Part shown: one piece after another, positions 1 to 7,157 of the stretch | Position numbering within the stretch: the stretch's first letter is position 1 | Layout: each line of letters starts with the position of its first letter | Program-made: the position numbers and the translations under genes | DNA from: Microbispora catharanthi | GTDB taxonomy: Bacteria > Actinomycetota > Actinomycetes > Streptosporangiales > Streptosporangiaceae | DNA length: 64,000 nucleotides | NCBI RefSeq assembly: GCF_006334915.2 | Contig: NZ_VDMA02000027.1 | Location: 1-64,000, forward strand | Direction of reading: 5' to 3' | Notes under the pieces: generated by a model | What the model was told of the DNA's origin: nothing | The model's database searches: none | The model's input: only the letters and a program-made list of their open reading frames with translations

Positions 1-104
1 GAATCGCCACCCGCTACGACAAGACTCCTGCGAGCTACCTCGCCGGCCTCCACCTCCGCGCTGCGATGATCTGGATCAAAGACCTCACCCGGACCACCCC
101 TTGA
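1..104 (+). CDS. IS5-like transposase, C-terminal end (cut by window edge)
   Basis: An open frame enters from the left edge (codons in phase with base 3) and stops with TGA at 102-104, giving 33 visible residues. The tail contains LAGLHLRAAMIWIK, which resembles the extreme C-terminus of IS5/IS4-type DDE transposases common in actinomycetes. The catalytic core lies outside the window, so I cannot say whether the gene is intact. I could not identify the terminal inverted repeat beyond the stop. The DNA after it is unusually AT-rich at about 170-240 and leads into gene fragments, which fits insertion into older sequence. Family assignment from a tail this short is tentative. Confidence 0.55.
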   Translation, partial: IATRYDKTPASYLAGLHLRAAMIWIKDLTRTTP

Positions 105-339
105 TCACAACCCGATACGCGCCCTAGCGCGCCCTGGCACAGGGCTAGGCGGATCGGGCACTATGTCATCACAACTCCTTGTATATGAATAGGCACTCTG
201 TGTATTTATCCAAGAGAAGGATGTTATGTGAGGTATGTGGAAAACCTGCGAGGACCGCCTGGCGCACTGGCTTCCACATTCACGCTGCGGCACTCCGACA
301 GCTCAGGTCTCGGCTACGGCGGAGGCGTGTGCTCGTCCC

Positions 340-597
340 GCCCTGCTGGCGCTGCTCCTCGCCCTGAAGTACGTCCCTGTCGTGCCCAACGTGCTGCTGT
401 TCTGGCTCGCCTTCGTCCTGACCCGACCCTTCGGCGCCACCGCAGGTGATCTCCTCACCAAGCCGACCACCATGGGGGGTCTCGACCTCGGAACCGCCGG
501 CTCCTCCGCCGTCCTCCTCGCCGTTCTGTTCGGCCTCATGGGATGGGCCCATCTCCAGGAACGCCGCAACACCCTCGCCACGGCAAGCATCTCCTGA
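340..597 (+). pseudogene. C-terminal remnant of a COG4705-type membrane protein
   Basis: Only the last part of a gene is recognisable. From about base 340 the frame reads a hydrophobic helix, then FWLAFVLTRPFGATAGD, KPTTMGGLDLGT, a second helix and an ER/R-rich tail ending at TGA 595-597. The TRPxGAtxGD...KP...GGLxLGT pattern is typical of the last repeat of COG4705 (DUF347-like) multi-span membrane proteins, normally around 250 residues. Upstream in the same frame the sequence is not protein-like and no complete N-terminus exists, so I read this as a gene truncated by the neighbouring insertion sequence. It is probably not functional. The family function is poorly known. Confidence 0.6.
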
Positions 598-625
598 GCC
601 AGATACAGGCAGCTGAACGGAGCGG

Positions 626-826
626 GTCTTCTCCACGGGCGCCGTCATCGCGGACAGCCGCAACGACGGCGGTGTGGCGGGCTACGGCTACACCGGCACC
701 ACCATCCGCGACTCGATCGCGCTCAACCCGACGGTCACCGCACCGTCCTGGGCGCACCGCTTCCTGGGCCGGGTGCCGGCGAACAACGTCGCCACGCTGA
801 GCGACTGCGGGCGCCATTGCTGTAAC
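626..826 (+). pseudogene. Fragment of a secreted repeat protein (GLUG-like)
   Basis: One plus-strand frame (codon phase of base 626) reads VIADSRNDGGVAGYGYTG, then IRDSIALNPTV and SWAHRFLGRV before becoming non-coding-like around 826. The spacing of GGVAGYGY, IALNP and AHRxxGR resembles repeat units of secreted beta-rich surface proteins (GLUG-like or right-handed helix types). There is no start codon with a ribosome binding site, and the frame continues meaninglessly to 916, so it is a gene relic. Together with the fragment at 340-597 it shows that the left end of the window is a decayed insertion zone. The family call rests on pattern memory only. Confidence 0.35.
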
Positions 827-905
827 GGATTAGTCACCTATTGTGTATGGTCACCAAAAGTGACGCCTAGGCAACATGGAGTCTCCCCGAACAGCGGAGG
901 CGGAT

Positions 906-1433
906 GTGGCCAGTGAGTTCCAGCGGAAAAAGGTCAGCGGAGTCTTCCGGGCGATGGACGTGGACGGAGACGGCCGGCTGACCGAGGCCGACTTCCAGGC
1001 GCTCGCCCGCCGCTGGACGGCCGTCGCCGGATCCGTCGATCCGGAGCGACTCGCCTCCGTCATGACCGGCTGGTGGCCGGTGCTCCGTGCCGCCTCCGGC
1101 CCCGACGGCGACAACGCCGTCACCCTCGACGAGGTGCTCCTCGTCGTCGAAGGCCTCGGCGACAGGGCGGACGCCGTCTCCGCCACCGCCGACGCGATGT
1201 TCGAGGCCGTCGACCTCAACGGGGACGGCCTCATCTCCCGTTCCGAGTACGGCGTGCTCGTCGAGACGTGGAACGGGACGCCGGCGGCGACCGACGAGAT
1301 CTTCCCGCGCCTGGACCTGGACGGTGACGGCCACCTCACCCGCGACGAGTTCCGCACCCTCTGGACGGAGTTCTGGGCGGGCGACAACCCGAACGCTCCC
1401 GGGACCTACGTCTTCGGCGCGCTGGTGGAATAG
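906..1433 (+). CDS. Calerythrin-like EF-hand calcium-binding protein
   Basis: A 175-residue soluble protein with four EF-hand positions. Three loops are canonical (MDVDGDGRLTEADF, VDLNGDGLISRSEY and LDLDGDGHLTRDEF) with Asp/Asn at the metal ligand positions and an acidic residue at loop position 12. The second loop (GPDGDNAVTLDEV) is degenerate. This is the layout of calerythrin/CasA-type cytosolic calcium buffers or sensors of actinomycetes, which are usually about 170-180 residues. I chose the GTG at 906 because GGAGG (896-900) lies 5 bases upstream and the product then begins with the family-typical ASEFQRKK. An in-frame ATG at 876 has no ribosome binding site. No partner gene is obvious: a relic lies upstream and the SDR gene 100 bp downstream. 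Confidence 0.85.
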   Translation: MASEFQRKKVSGVFRAMDVDGDGRLTEADFQALARRWTAVAGSVDPERLASVMTGWWPVLRAASGPDGDNAVTLDEVLLVVEGLGDRADAVSATADAMFEAVDLNGDGLISRSEYGVLVETWNGTPAATDEIFPRLDLDGDGHLTRDEFRTLWTEFWAGDNPNAPGTYVFGALVE

Positions 1434-1466
1434 CCCAGGGTCGGCGTCACCGCCGCGGCTCGCGCG

Positions 1467-1493
1467 CGTCACAGATGGGGGCCCTGTCCTGTC
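1467..1493 (+). promoter_or_regulatory. Candidate ECF41-type promoter for the SDR gene
   Basis: CGTCACA (1467-1473), a 16-base spacer, then TGTC (1490-1493) lies 43 bases before the SDR start codon. From memory the ECF41 promoter consensus is TGTCACA, 16 bases, CGTC, so this differs only in the first base of each box. An ECF41 sigma gene lies directly downstream, convergent, and such sigma factors usually control an adjacent oxidoreductase-type gene. The link is inference. Confidence 0.4.
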
Positions 1494-1535
1494 TTGTCGG
1501 CAGACCGGAACTCTCTGTCGACCAGGAGGTTTGCT

Positions 1536-2465
1536 GTGGATGCCGTGAGCGTGCCCGATTTGACCGGCAGGGTGGCCGTGGTGACGGGCGGCAGTGACGG
1601 GCTCGGTCTCGGCTTGGCCATACGCCTGGCCCGGGCCGGGGCCGAGGTCGTGCTGCCGGTCCGCAATCCCGCCAAGGGCGCCGCCGCCGTCCAGAAGATC
1701 CACGCGGCTGTGCCGGAGGCCACCGTCTCCACTCGTGAGCTCGACCTGGCCTCGCTGGAATCGATCGCGGCGCTCGCCGCCACCCTTCGACGCGAGGCCC
1801 GCCCGATCGACATCCTGATCAACAATGCGGGCGTGATGGCCCCCGCCACCCGGCAGACCACCGTGGACGGCCTGGAGTTGCAGTTCGGCACCAACCACGT
1901 CGGCCACGTGGCGCTGGTGGCACGACTCCTGCCGCTGCTGCGTCTCAGAGGGGCGCGAGTCACCACGATGTCCAGCAGCGCCGCCCGCTCCGCCGCTGTC
2001 GACTGGGACGACCTGCAGAGTGAACGGAAGTACTCGCCGATCCGCTCGTACGGTCAGTCGAAGCTGGCCAACCTTCTCTTCGGGCTCGAACTGGACCGGC
2101 GCAGCAAGGCCGGCGGGTGGGGCGTCGTCAGCACCATCGCGCATCCCGGCACGACCCTGACCAATCTCTACGCGTCCGGCCCGAACCTGGGCCGCACCCG
2201 CTCCGCGCCCTACGAGAGGATCATGAAGCGGCTCCTCCGGTGGGGTCTGTTCGTACAGACGGTCGACGCCGGGCTGCAGCCGGCCCTGTACGCGGCCACC
2301 AGTCCACAGGCGCGGGGCGGCCGTTTCTACGGCCCCGACGGCATCGGCCAGTTCACCGGTCGGCCGACGGAGTTGCCCCTCTACAAATCGGTCCGGGTCG
2401 AGCGCGATGCGGCCCGGCTGTGGACCGTCTCCGAGCGACTGGCCCGGGTCGAGTTCCCCGCCTGA
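1536..2465 (+). CDS. Short-chain dehydrogenase/reductase (SDR)
   Basis: A 309-residue cytosolic NAD(P)-dependent oxidoreductase of the classical/extended retinol-dehydrogenase-like SDR type. The cofactor motif TGGSDGLG is at residues 17-24, NNAG at 96-99, the serine region TTMSSSAA near 150, and the catalytic Tyr172/Lys176 in SYGQSKLAN. The start is GTG 1536: AGGAGG at 1524-1529 sits 6 bases upstream and the product opens with a short leader before the Rossmann fold. An earlier in-frame start at 1494 lacks a ribosome binding site. The gene converges with an ECF41 sigma factor 53 bp downstream, and ECF41 regulons typically contain such neighbouring redox enzymes. The substrate cannot be told from sequence. 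Confidence 0.88.
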   Translation: MDAVSVPDLTGRVAVVTGGSDGLGLGLAIRLARAGAEVVLPVRNPAKGAAAVQKIHAAVPEATVSTRELDLASLESIAALAATLRREARPIDILINNAGVMAPATRQTTVDGLELQFGTNHVGHVALVARLLPLLRLRGARVTTMSSSAARSAAVDWDDLQSERKYSPIRSYGQSKLANLLFGLELDRRSKAGGWGVVSTIAHPGTTLTNLYASGPNLGRTRSAPYERIMKRLLRWGLFVQTVDAGLQPALYAATSPQARGGRFYGPDGIGQFTGRPTELPLYKSVRVERDAARLWTVSERLARVEFPA

Positions 2466-2518
2466 GGAAAGAAGGATCCGGCCTCATGCCCATCGGCCGC
2501 TACCCGGCGCGCGGCGGG

Positions 2519-3427
2519 TCAGCTCGCGGCGGACAGTGCGGCGATCTTGGCGGGGTTCATCATCCACAGCACCTGGTCGATGCCCTCGTCGGAGGCGTTG
2601 ACGGTGAGGACCGTGAACAGCTCGCCGTCGTGGCGCAGCAAAGCGGCCGCCTGCCCGTTCACGTCGGCCCATTCCACCTCGACCCCGGCCCAGAACCGGT
2701 CCGCGAACGCTCTGATGTACTTCGCGACCCGGAACGCGCCGATCACGGGGATGCGCGAGGCCCGTACGGCACCGCCGCCGTCGGAGTAACTGATGACGTC
2801 CGCGGCGAGGAGCTCCTCCAACGCGGCAAGGTCGCCGGAGCGGGCGGCGGCGACGAAGGCGGTGAGCAGCCTGCGCTGGTCGGCTCGCTTCACCGGTGCT
2901 CGGCGCTCGGAGACGATGCGTTTGCGTGCCCTGCTGACGAGTTGCCGCACCGCGACCTCACTCGCCTCGATGATCTCGGCGATCTGCCGATAGGGATAGT
3001 CGAACGCTTCTCGCAGCACGTAGGCCGCGCGTTCGGTGGGCGAGAGCTTCTCCAGCAGGAGCAGGACCGCGAAGCCGAGGGCTTCGCCTCGCTCGGCGCC
3101 GAGGTGAGGGTCACTACTGGTGTCGACGGGTTCGGGAAGCCACGGGCCGACGTACGTCTCGCGGCGGACCCGCGCGGACTGGAGCGCGTTGATGGCGAGG
3201 CGCGTGGTCACCGTCGCCAGGAACGCCCCCGGGTCGGTCACGGTGCTGCGGTCGTAAGCCTGCCAGCGCAGCCAGACGTCCTGTAACAGGTCTTCCGCTT
3301 CGGTGGAACTGCTCAGGATCCGGTACGCGATTCCGAACAGGCGTGGCCGCACGCTCTCGAAGGTTGCCGCCGCCTGGTCGAGGTCTTCCGTCCCGCCGCG
3401 ATGGCTCCCCGCACCGATATCCCCCAT
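2519..3427 (-). CDS. sigJ: RNA polymerase sigma factor, ECF41 group (SigJ-like)
   Basis: A 302-residue sigma factor. Sigma-2 spans roughly residues 24-90 (FGIAYRILSSSTEAEDLLQD, LATVTTRLAINAL), followed by a linker with the ECF41 signature WLPEP. Sigma-4 is around 120-175 (LSPTERAAYVLREAFDYPY, VRQLVSRARKR). The C-terminus is a fused SnoaL-like domain (about 190-302) carrying DGGGAVRA and a terminal NPAKI, a variant of the NPDKL motif. In ECF41 proteins this domain, rather than a separate anti-sigma factor, controls activity, and none is encoded nearby. The start codon ATG 3427 follows a purine-rich stretch. The gene ends 53 bp from the convergent SDR gene, its probable target. Confidence 0.9.
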   Translation of the reverse strand: MGDIGAGSHRGGTEDLDQAAATFESVRPRLFGIAYRILSSSTEAEDLLQDVWLRWQAYDRSTVTDPGAFLATVTTRLAINALQSARVRRETYVGPWLPEPVDTSSDPHLGAERGEALGFAVLLLLEKLSPTERAAYVLREAFDYPYRQIAEIIEASEVAVRQLVSRARKRIVSERRAPVKRADQRRLLTAFVAAARSGDLAALEELLAADVISYSDGGGAVRASRIPVIGAFRVAKYIRAFADRFWAGVEVEWADVNGQAAALLRHDGELFTVLTVNASDEGIDQVLWMMNPAKIAALSAAS

Positions 3428-3793
3428 GGTGATGGCCCCGTTCCGCCGGCGGATGGACCCATACAGCTTTTCACCTGCCCGCCCGGGGCTTCGACAGGGG
3501 ATCGCGGTTCGTGACGCCGGGTGGTGGTGATCCGGTCGCGTCCTTCTGCCGCCGGCCCTGGGATCTATCTCAAAAGGTTCCGAATTGCCTTCGTGTGATA
3601 TTGATCTCCACTCGCATTTCCGTATGGCGTCGTTTCTTTCGGGGAATTTAGCGGGAGGATGATTGACGGCTCTTCGCTTCGCAGTGGTCTGAGGCCCGAG
3701 AGGCGGGGCCTGCGTTTATCGATCCCAGGCGCGGGGACGGTTGCCGTCGTAATCGCCTAAACCGGGCGAGTCGAACGGATCCAGGAGGCTGAC
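3428..3793. other. Intergenic region between sigJ and the 31-codon ORF
   Basis: About 366 bases without a supported gene. The stretch 3570-3660 is clearly lower in GC than the surroundings and probably carries divergent promoters for the sigma factor (minus) and for the small ORF / oligopeptidase unit (plus). I could not assign convincing -35/-10 boxes. The only strong signal is AGGAGG at 3783-3788, the ribosome binding site of the small ORF. Confidence 0.5.
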
Positions 3794-3889
3794 ATGACTG
3801 GATACCTGCCGTATCGCGATTCCACTCCCGCTGCCCGCATCGGCGGCGTACGCGGCTGGCAGGCGGACATTCTCCGCGGCGAGTCGTAG
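3794..3889 (+). CDS. 31-residue peptide ORF upstream of prolyl oligopeptidase
   Basis: ATG 3794 is preceded by a perfect AGGAGG (3783-3788) at 5 bases spacing and the frame closes with TAG at 3887-3889, giving 31 residues. The peptide starts MTGYLPYRDSTPAARIGG and ends with WQADILRGES. It has two prolines (positions 6 and 12), an internal Gly-Gly (17-18), one Trp, no Cys, and no signal peptide or membrane segment. A strong hairpin follows at 3901-3934 and a prolyl oligopeptidase gene starts at 3974 on the same strand. A short gene with a perfect ribosome binding site, then a hairpin, then an enzyme is the arrangement of many ribosomal-peptide precursor genes, but a leader peptide controlling translation is equally possible. 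I do not recognise a known precursor family. Confidence 0.5.
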   Translation: MTGYLPYRDSTPAARIGGVRGWQADILRGES

Positions 3890-3900
3890 CCGAGTGAATC

Positions 3901-3934
3901 GAGGTACTGCGGCGCATGCGGGCCGCAGTGCCTC
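3901..3934 (+). terminator. Hairpin between the small ORF and the oligopeptidase gene
   Basis: A 13-bp stem, GAGGTACTGCGGC (3901-3913) with GCCGCAGTGCCTC (3922-3934), contains one U-G pair and an 8-base loop. No U-tract follows, so it is either an actinomycete-type terminator or, more likely given its place inside a probable transcription unit, an attenuator that lowers transcription of the oligopeptidase relative to the small ORF. Confidence 0.6.
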
Positions 3935-3973
3935 GACCTGTTACGGGGACCTGATAGAGGCGGGGGGAATTCA

Positions 3974-6115
3974 ATGGCGCGATTGTTCTACCCTGCCGCT
4001 TGGCGCAGCGATGTGGTGGAGGATCTGTTCGGATTCCGGGTGTCCGATCCTTATCGGTGGTTGGAAGACGGCGATGACGCGCGCGTGCGGGACTGGGGCG
4101 CGGCCCAGGATCGTCTCTTCCTGGCCCACCGCGAGCAATGGCGTGAGAAGGAATCCTGGGCGTCTTCGGTGGACCAGGTGTCCTCCTTCGGCGTGTCGGA
4201 GCCCCCGATGGTGCGGGGCTCGCTCATGTTCCTCGCCGAGCAACTCCGCGGGGACGAGCAGCGGCGCCTGCTCGTCGTCGACGCCGAGGGCGACAGGCGG
4301 GTGCTGGTCGATCCGGTGGACGTCGATCCGTCCGGCCACACTGGGATCTACGCCTGGTGGCCGTCCCGCGAGGGCGAACGCGTGGCCGTCCAGATGGAGG
4401 TCGCCGAGCAGCCCGGCAGCGACATCACGGTGCTCGACGTGCGCACCGGCGAGGTGGTGGACGGACCGTTGCCGCGTGCCCGCAACACCTCGCTCGCCTG
4501 GCTGCCGGGAGGGGCCGCGTTCTACTACGTCAGCCGGGTCCCCGACGAGGAACTGGCCCCGGGCGACATGCGGCTGCACCGGCGGGTGCGGCTGCACCGG
4601 ATCGGCGCGCCCTGGCAGGCCGACACGGTGGTGTTCGGCGGGGAGGACGCCCCGGACCACTATTACGGGCTCACGGTCGGTGCGGACGGTCGTCATCTCG
4701 CCGTCACCGCCGTGGTCGGGCCCGCCGCGCGGAACGACGTGTACGTGGCGGAACTCGTCGATCCGGAAGCTCCGCGCTTCGTCAAGGTCGTGGACGGGGC
4801 GGCCGTCGGCGCCCGCGTCCTCCCCCGCTTCCTCGCGGACGGCACCCTGCTGCTCGTCACCGACCACCAGGCTCCATGCGGCCGCGTCTGCGTGGCGGAC
4901 CGGTACGACGCCGGCCCGGCCGCCTGGCGCACGCTGGTAGCCGAAGATCCTGCGGCTCCCCTGGACGAGTGCGTGGTCCTGGACGGCCCGGCGCTTGCGC
5001 GGCCTGTCCTGCTGGTGGCACGCGCCCGTCATGGCACCTCCGCCCTGACACTGCACGACCTGGCCGACGGCCGGCCGCTCACCGCGCTGCCCCTTCCCGG
5101 CGCGGGCGTCGTGTCCTCCCTGCGGACGAGCGTCCCGCACGGGCACCAGGCGTGGTTCAGCTACTGCGACGCGACCACACCTCCCACCATCTACCGCTAC
5201 GACGCGGTGCTCGGCACGACGGAGCAGGAAGCCGGCGCCGCGACGGCGGGCCACACTCCGGAGATCCGCAGCCGCGCCGTCCGCTATCGCGCCGGCGACG
5301 GCACGGAGATCACGCTGTTCCTGTTCACTCCGGACGAGGACCACCAGGGGCCGCGCCCCACCCTCCTGTACGGCTACGGCAGCTTCGGCATGCCGATGCG
5401 CCCCTGGTTCTTCCCCCTGGCGGCCGCATGGGTCGGCGCCGGCGGCACCTACGCGGTCGCCTGCGTACGCGGAGGCGGCGAAGAGGGCCAACGCTGGCAC
5501 GACGCGGGCCGGGGACCACACAAACACCGCGCGATCAGCGACTTCAACGACGCCGCGGCGTGGCTCATCGAGACCGGCGCGACCACCCGCGACCAACTGG
5601 CGATATACGGCCAATCAGCGGGCGGTCTACTGGTCACGGCCGCCGCCGTCCGGCGACCGGACCTGTACGCCGCGGTCGTCGCCGAAGGCCCGCTGTGTGA
5701 CATGGTGCGCTACGAACGATTCGGCCTGGGATGCACATGGACCGACGAATTCGGCAGCGCCTCCCAGCCCGAACAACTCCAATGGCTCCTGTCGTGCTCC
5801 CCCTACCACAACGTCACGCCCGGAACCCTCTATCCCGCCTTCCTCTTCACCGGCGCGGTGACCGATCTGCAGACCGGAGAGGCCCATGTCACCAAAATGT
5901 GCGCGGCCCTCCAGCACGCCACCGCCGGCGACCGGCCGATCCTCATGCGCCGGGAACCCGACACCGCCCACGCCGCCTCGCCCGCGAGCAAGGAACGTGC
6001 CCTGACCGCGGACATCCTGGCCTTCGCCGCCGAACACACCGGCCTGTCACCGAAGACGACGGCCATGCCCCTTCGCGACCCCGCGGCGGAGCGTGGTCTT
6101 CCGGCGGCGCCGTGA
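3974..6115 (+). CDS. Prolyl oligopeptidase family serine peptidase (S9A)
   Basis: A 713-residue cytosolic enzyme of normal S9A length. The N-terminus has the typical DPYRWLED (residues about 25-32), a seven-bladed beta-propeller follows (about 75-430), and the C-terminal alpha/beta-hydrolase domain contains Ser548 in GQSAGG, Asp631 and His666, with spacings close to those of porcine POP. The nucleophile elbow GQSAGG and the loops around Asp (TDLQTG) and His (TAHAAS) differ from the usual GGSNGG, DxDRV and GHGxGK, so specificity may be shifted. The enzyme would cleave after proline in short peptides. A GGGGGGA tract precedes ATG 3974. The adjacent 31-codon ORF makes a peptide-maturation role conceivable, as for POP-type proteases in class III lanthipeptide pathways. 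The 3' end overlaps the next gene convergently by 69 bp. Confidence 0.9.
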   Translation: MARLFYPAAWRSDVVEDLFGFRVSDPYRWLEDGDDARVRDWGAAQDRLFLAHREQWREKESWASSVDQVSSFGVSEPPMVRGSLMFLAEQLRGDEQRRLLVVDAEGDRRVLVDPVDVDPSGHTGIYAWWPSREGERVAVQMEVAEQPGSDITVLDVRTGEVVDGPLPRARNTSLAWLPGGAAFYYVSRVPDEELAPGDMRLHRRVRLHRIGAPWQADTVVFGGEDAPDHYYGLTVGADGRHLAVTAVVGPAARNDVYVAELVDPEAPRFVKVVDGAAVGARVLPRFLADGTLLLVTDHQAPCGRVCVADRYDAGPAAWRTLVAEDPAAPLDECVVLDGPALARPVLLVARARHGTSALTLHDLADGRPLTALPLPGAGVVSSLRTSVPHGHQAWFSYCDATTPPTIYRYDAVLGTTEQEAGAATAGHTPEIRSRAVRYRAGDGTEITLFLFTPDEDHQGPRPTLLYGYGSFGMPMRPWFFPLAAAWVGAGGTYAVACVRGGGEEGQRWHDAGRGPHKHRAISDFNDAAAWLIETGATTRDQLAIYGQSAGGLLVTAAAVRRPDLYAAVVAEGPLCDMVRYERFGLGCTWTDEFGSASQPEQLQWLLSCSPYHNVTPGTLYPAFLFTGAVTDLQTGEAHVTKMCAALQHATAGDRPILMRREPDTAHAASPASKERALTADILAFAAEHTGLSPKTTAMPLRDPAAERGLPAAP

Positions 6116-7087
6116 GGCGAGAGCCGCGACGAAGAGCCCGCAGAGGACGACGAGGACAAGCAACAGCGCCCAGGGGAGGGTCCACGCGTGCGCGGTGCTC
6201 TCCACGACGGCGAGCGGGGCGACCGAGCCCGCCGCGTCGGTGAGCAGCGGGACGAGCGTGACCGTCCCCGTCAGTCTCAGCGCGGGAGTCACTCCGTGCA
6301 CCGGTACGGAGACCTTCCAGGTGTCGCCGGGGAGCAGCCGGGGCGAGTCGTCGATGCGTCCCGCGCGGGCGCCCCAGTGCCCGAAGGGTCCGGACAGGGA
6401 CACCGCCTGACGAGCGGTGAGAACGCTGTCGCCGCCGTTGCGGATCGTGTAGGTGACGGTGGCGTCGCCCGTCCCGAGCGGATTGGGCGTGCCGGAATAG
6501 CGCACCCGCAGGTCCTCCACCGACAGGCTCGGCTTCAGTTCTCCGCCCACGCGCAGGCGGATCCGGATGCCGCGACGCCGCCCGTCCGCCGCGCCGGTCG
6601 GGGCCGGTGCGGCGACGATGCCGCCCATGTACTCGCCGGGCGCGGCGTCGTCCGGAAGCGTGACCGTGAACGGGACCTCGGCCGACTCTCCGGGCCGGAC
6701 CGTCACGTCGGGCCGGTCCGGGTGGACCCATGCACCCACCCCGGTCGACGTCGCGTCCTGGCCGAGCAGGTCGAGCCGGCCCTGCCGGGTGGTGAACGCG
6801 TCCGCGGCGTACACGCTGAGGTGGAGCGGCGTCGTGCCGTGGTTGGCGACCACGAGACCGTCCTCGATCCGCCCGCCCGGATCCAGTGTGTAGCTGTAGT
6901 TCCGCCGGTCGGACCCGAAGTCGCCGGAGGCCGTCGCGACCGTCCAGGAGACCTCGCCGTCCGCCGCCGCGGCGGGGCCCGTTCCCGCTCCCAACAGGCC
7001 GAACGCGGCGAGCAGCGCCACGACGACGGCCCGGGCGAGGGAGCCTGCTGCGGTTGTCGTACGCGGTCTCGGCGGGTGCATCTGCAT
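6047..7087 (-). CDS. Exported DUF916-like (WxL-interacting) membrane-anchored protein
   Basis: A 346-residue exported protein. Residues 1-43 form a signal peptide (long n-region, hydrophobic core AVVVALLAAFGLLG, AAAA end). Two beta-sandwich parts follow, with the DUF916-type features RNYSYTLDPGGRIEDGL, VPFTVTLPDDAAPGEYMGG and a second immunoglobulin-like half. A transmembrane helix (LPWALLLVLVVLCGLF) and an RRRRK cytoplasmic tail end the protein. DUF916/WxLIP proteins are cell-surface adaptors in Gram-positives. It is the third gene of a minus-strand run with the phosphatase (70 bp upstream) and the HupE-like gene. The last 23 codons lie opposite the end of the oligopeptidase gene. Confidence 0.75.
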   Translation of the reverse strand: MQMHPPRPRTTTAAGSLARAVVVALLAAFGLLGAGTGPAAAADGEVSWTVATASGDFGSDRRNYSYTLDPGGRIEDGLVVANHGTTPLHLSVYAADAFTTRQGRLDLLGQDATSTGVGAWVHPDRPDVTVRPGESAEVPFTVTLPDDAAPGEYMGGIVAAPAPTGAADGRRRGIRIRLRVGGELKPSLSVEDLRVRYSGTPNPLGTGDATVTYTIRNGGDSVLTARQAVSLSGPFGHWGARAGRIDDSPRLLPGDTWKVSVPVHGVTPALRLTGTVTLVPLLTDAAGSVAPLAVVESTAHAWTLPWALLLVLVVLCGLFVAALASRRRRKTTLRRGVAKGHGRRLR

Positions 7088-7157
7088 GATCCTCGGGTGG
7101 TCTCGGGGAGTGGGGCCGGATCGGCTGATCGTGAGGGCCCCACTCGCCCTCGGTCGT

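Noticed and set aside
876-905. ATG 876 as the start of the EF-hand gene
   Set aside because: No ribosome binding site precedes it, whereas GTG 906 has GGAGG at the right distance and gives the family-typical N-terminus.
5400-6115. The convergent 69-bp overlap of the oligopeptidase and DUF916-like genes as a sign of a misassembly
   Set aside because: Both reading frames stay coherent to their natural ends (an alpha/beta-hydrolase C-terminus and a membrane anchor with basic tail), so a real tail-to-tail overlap is the simpler view.
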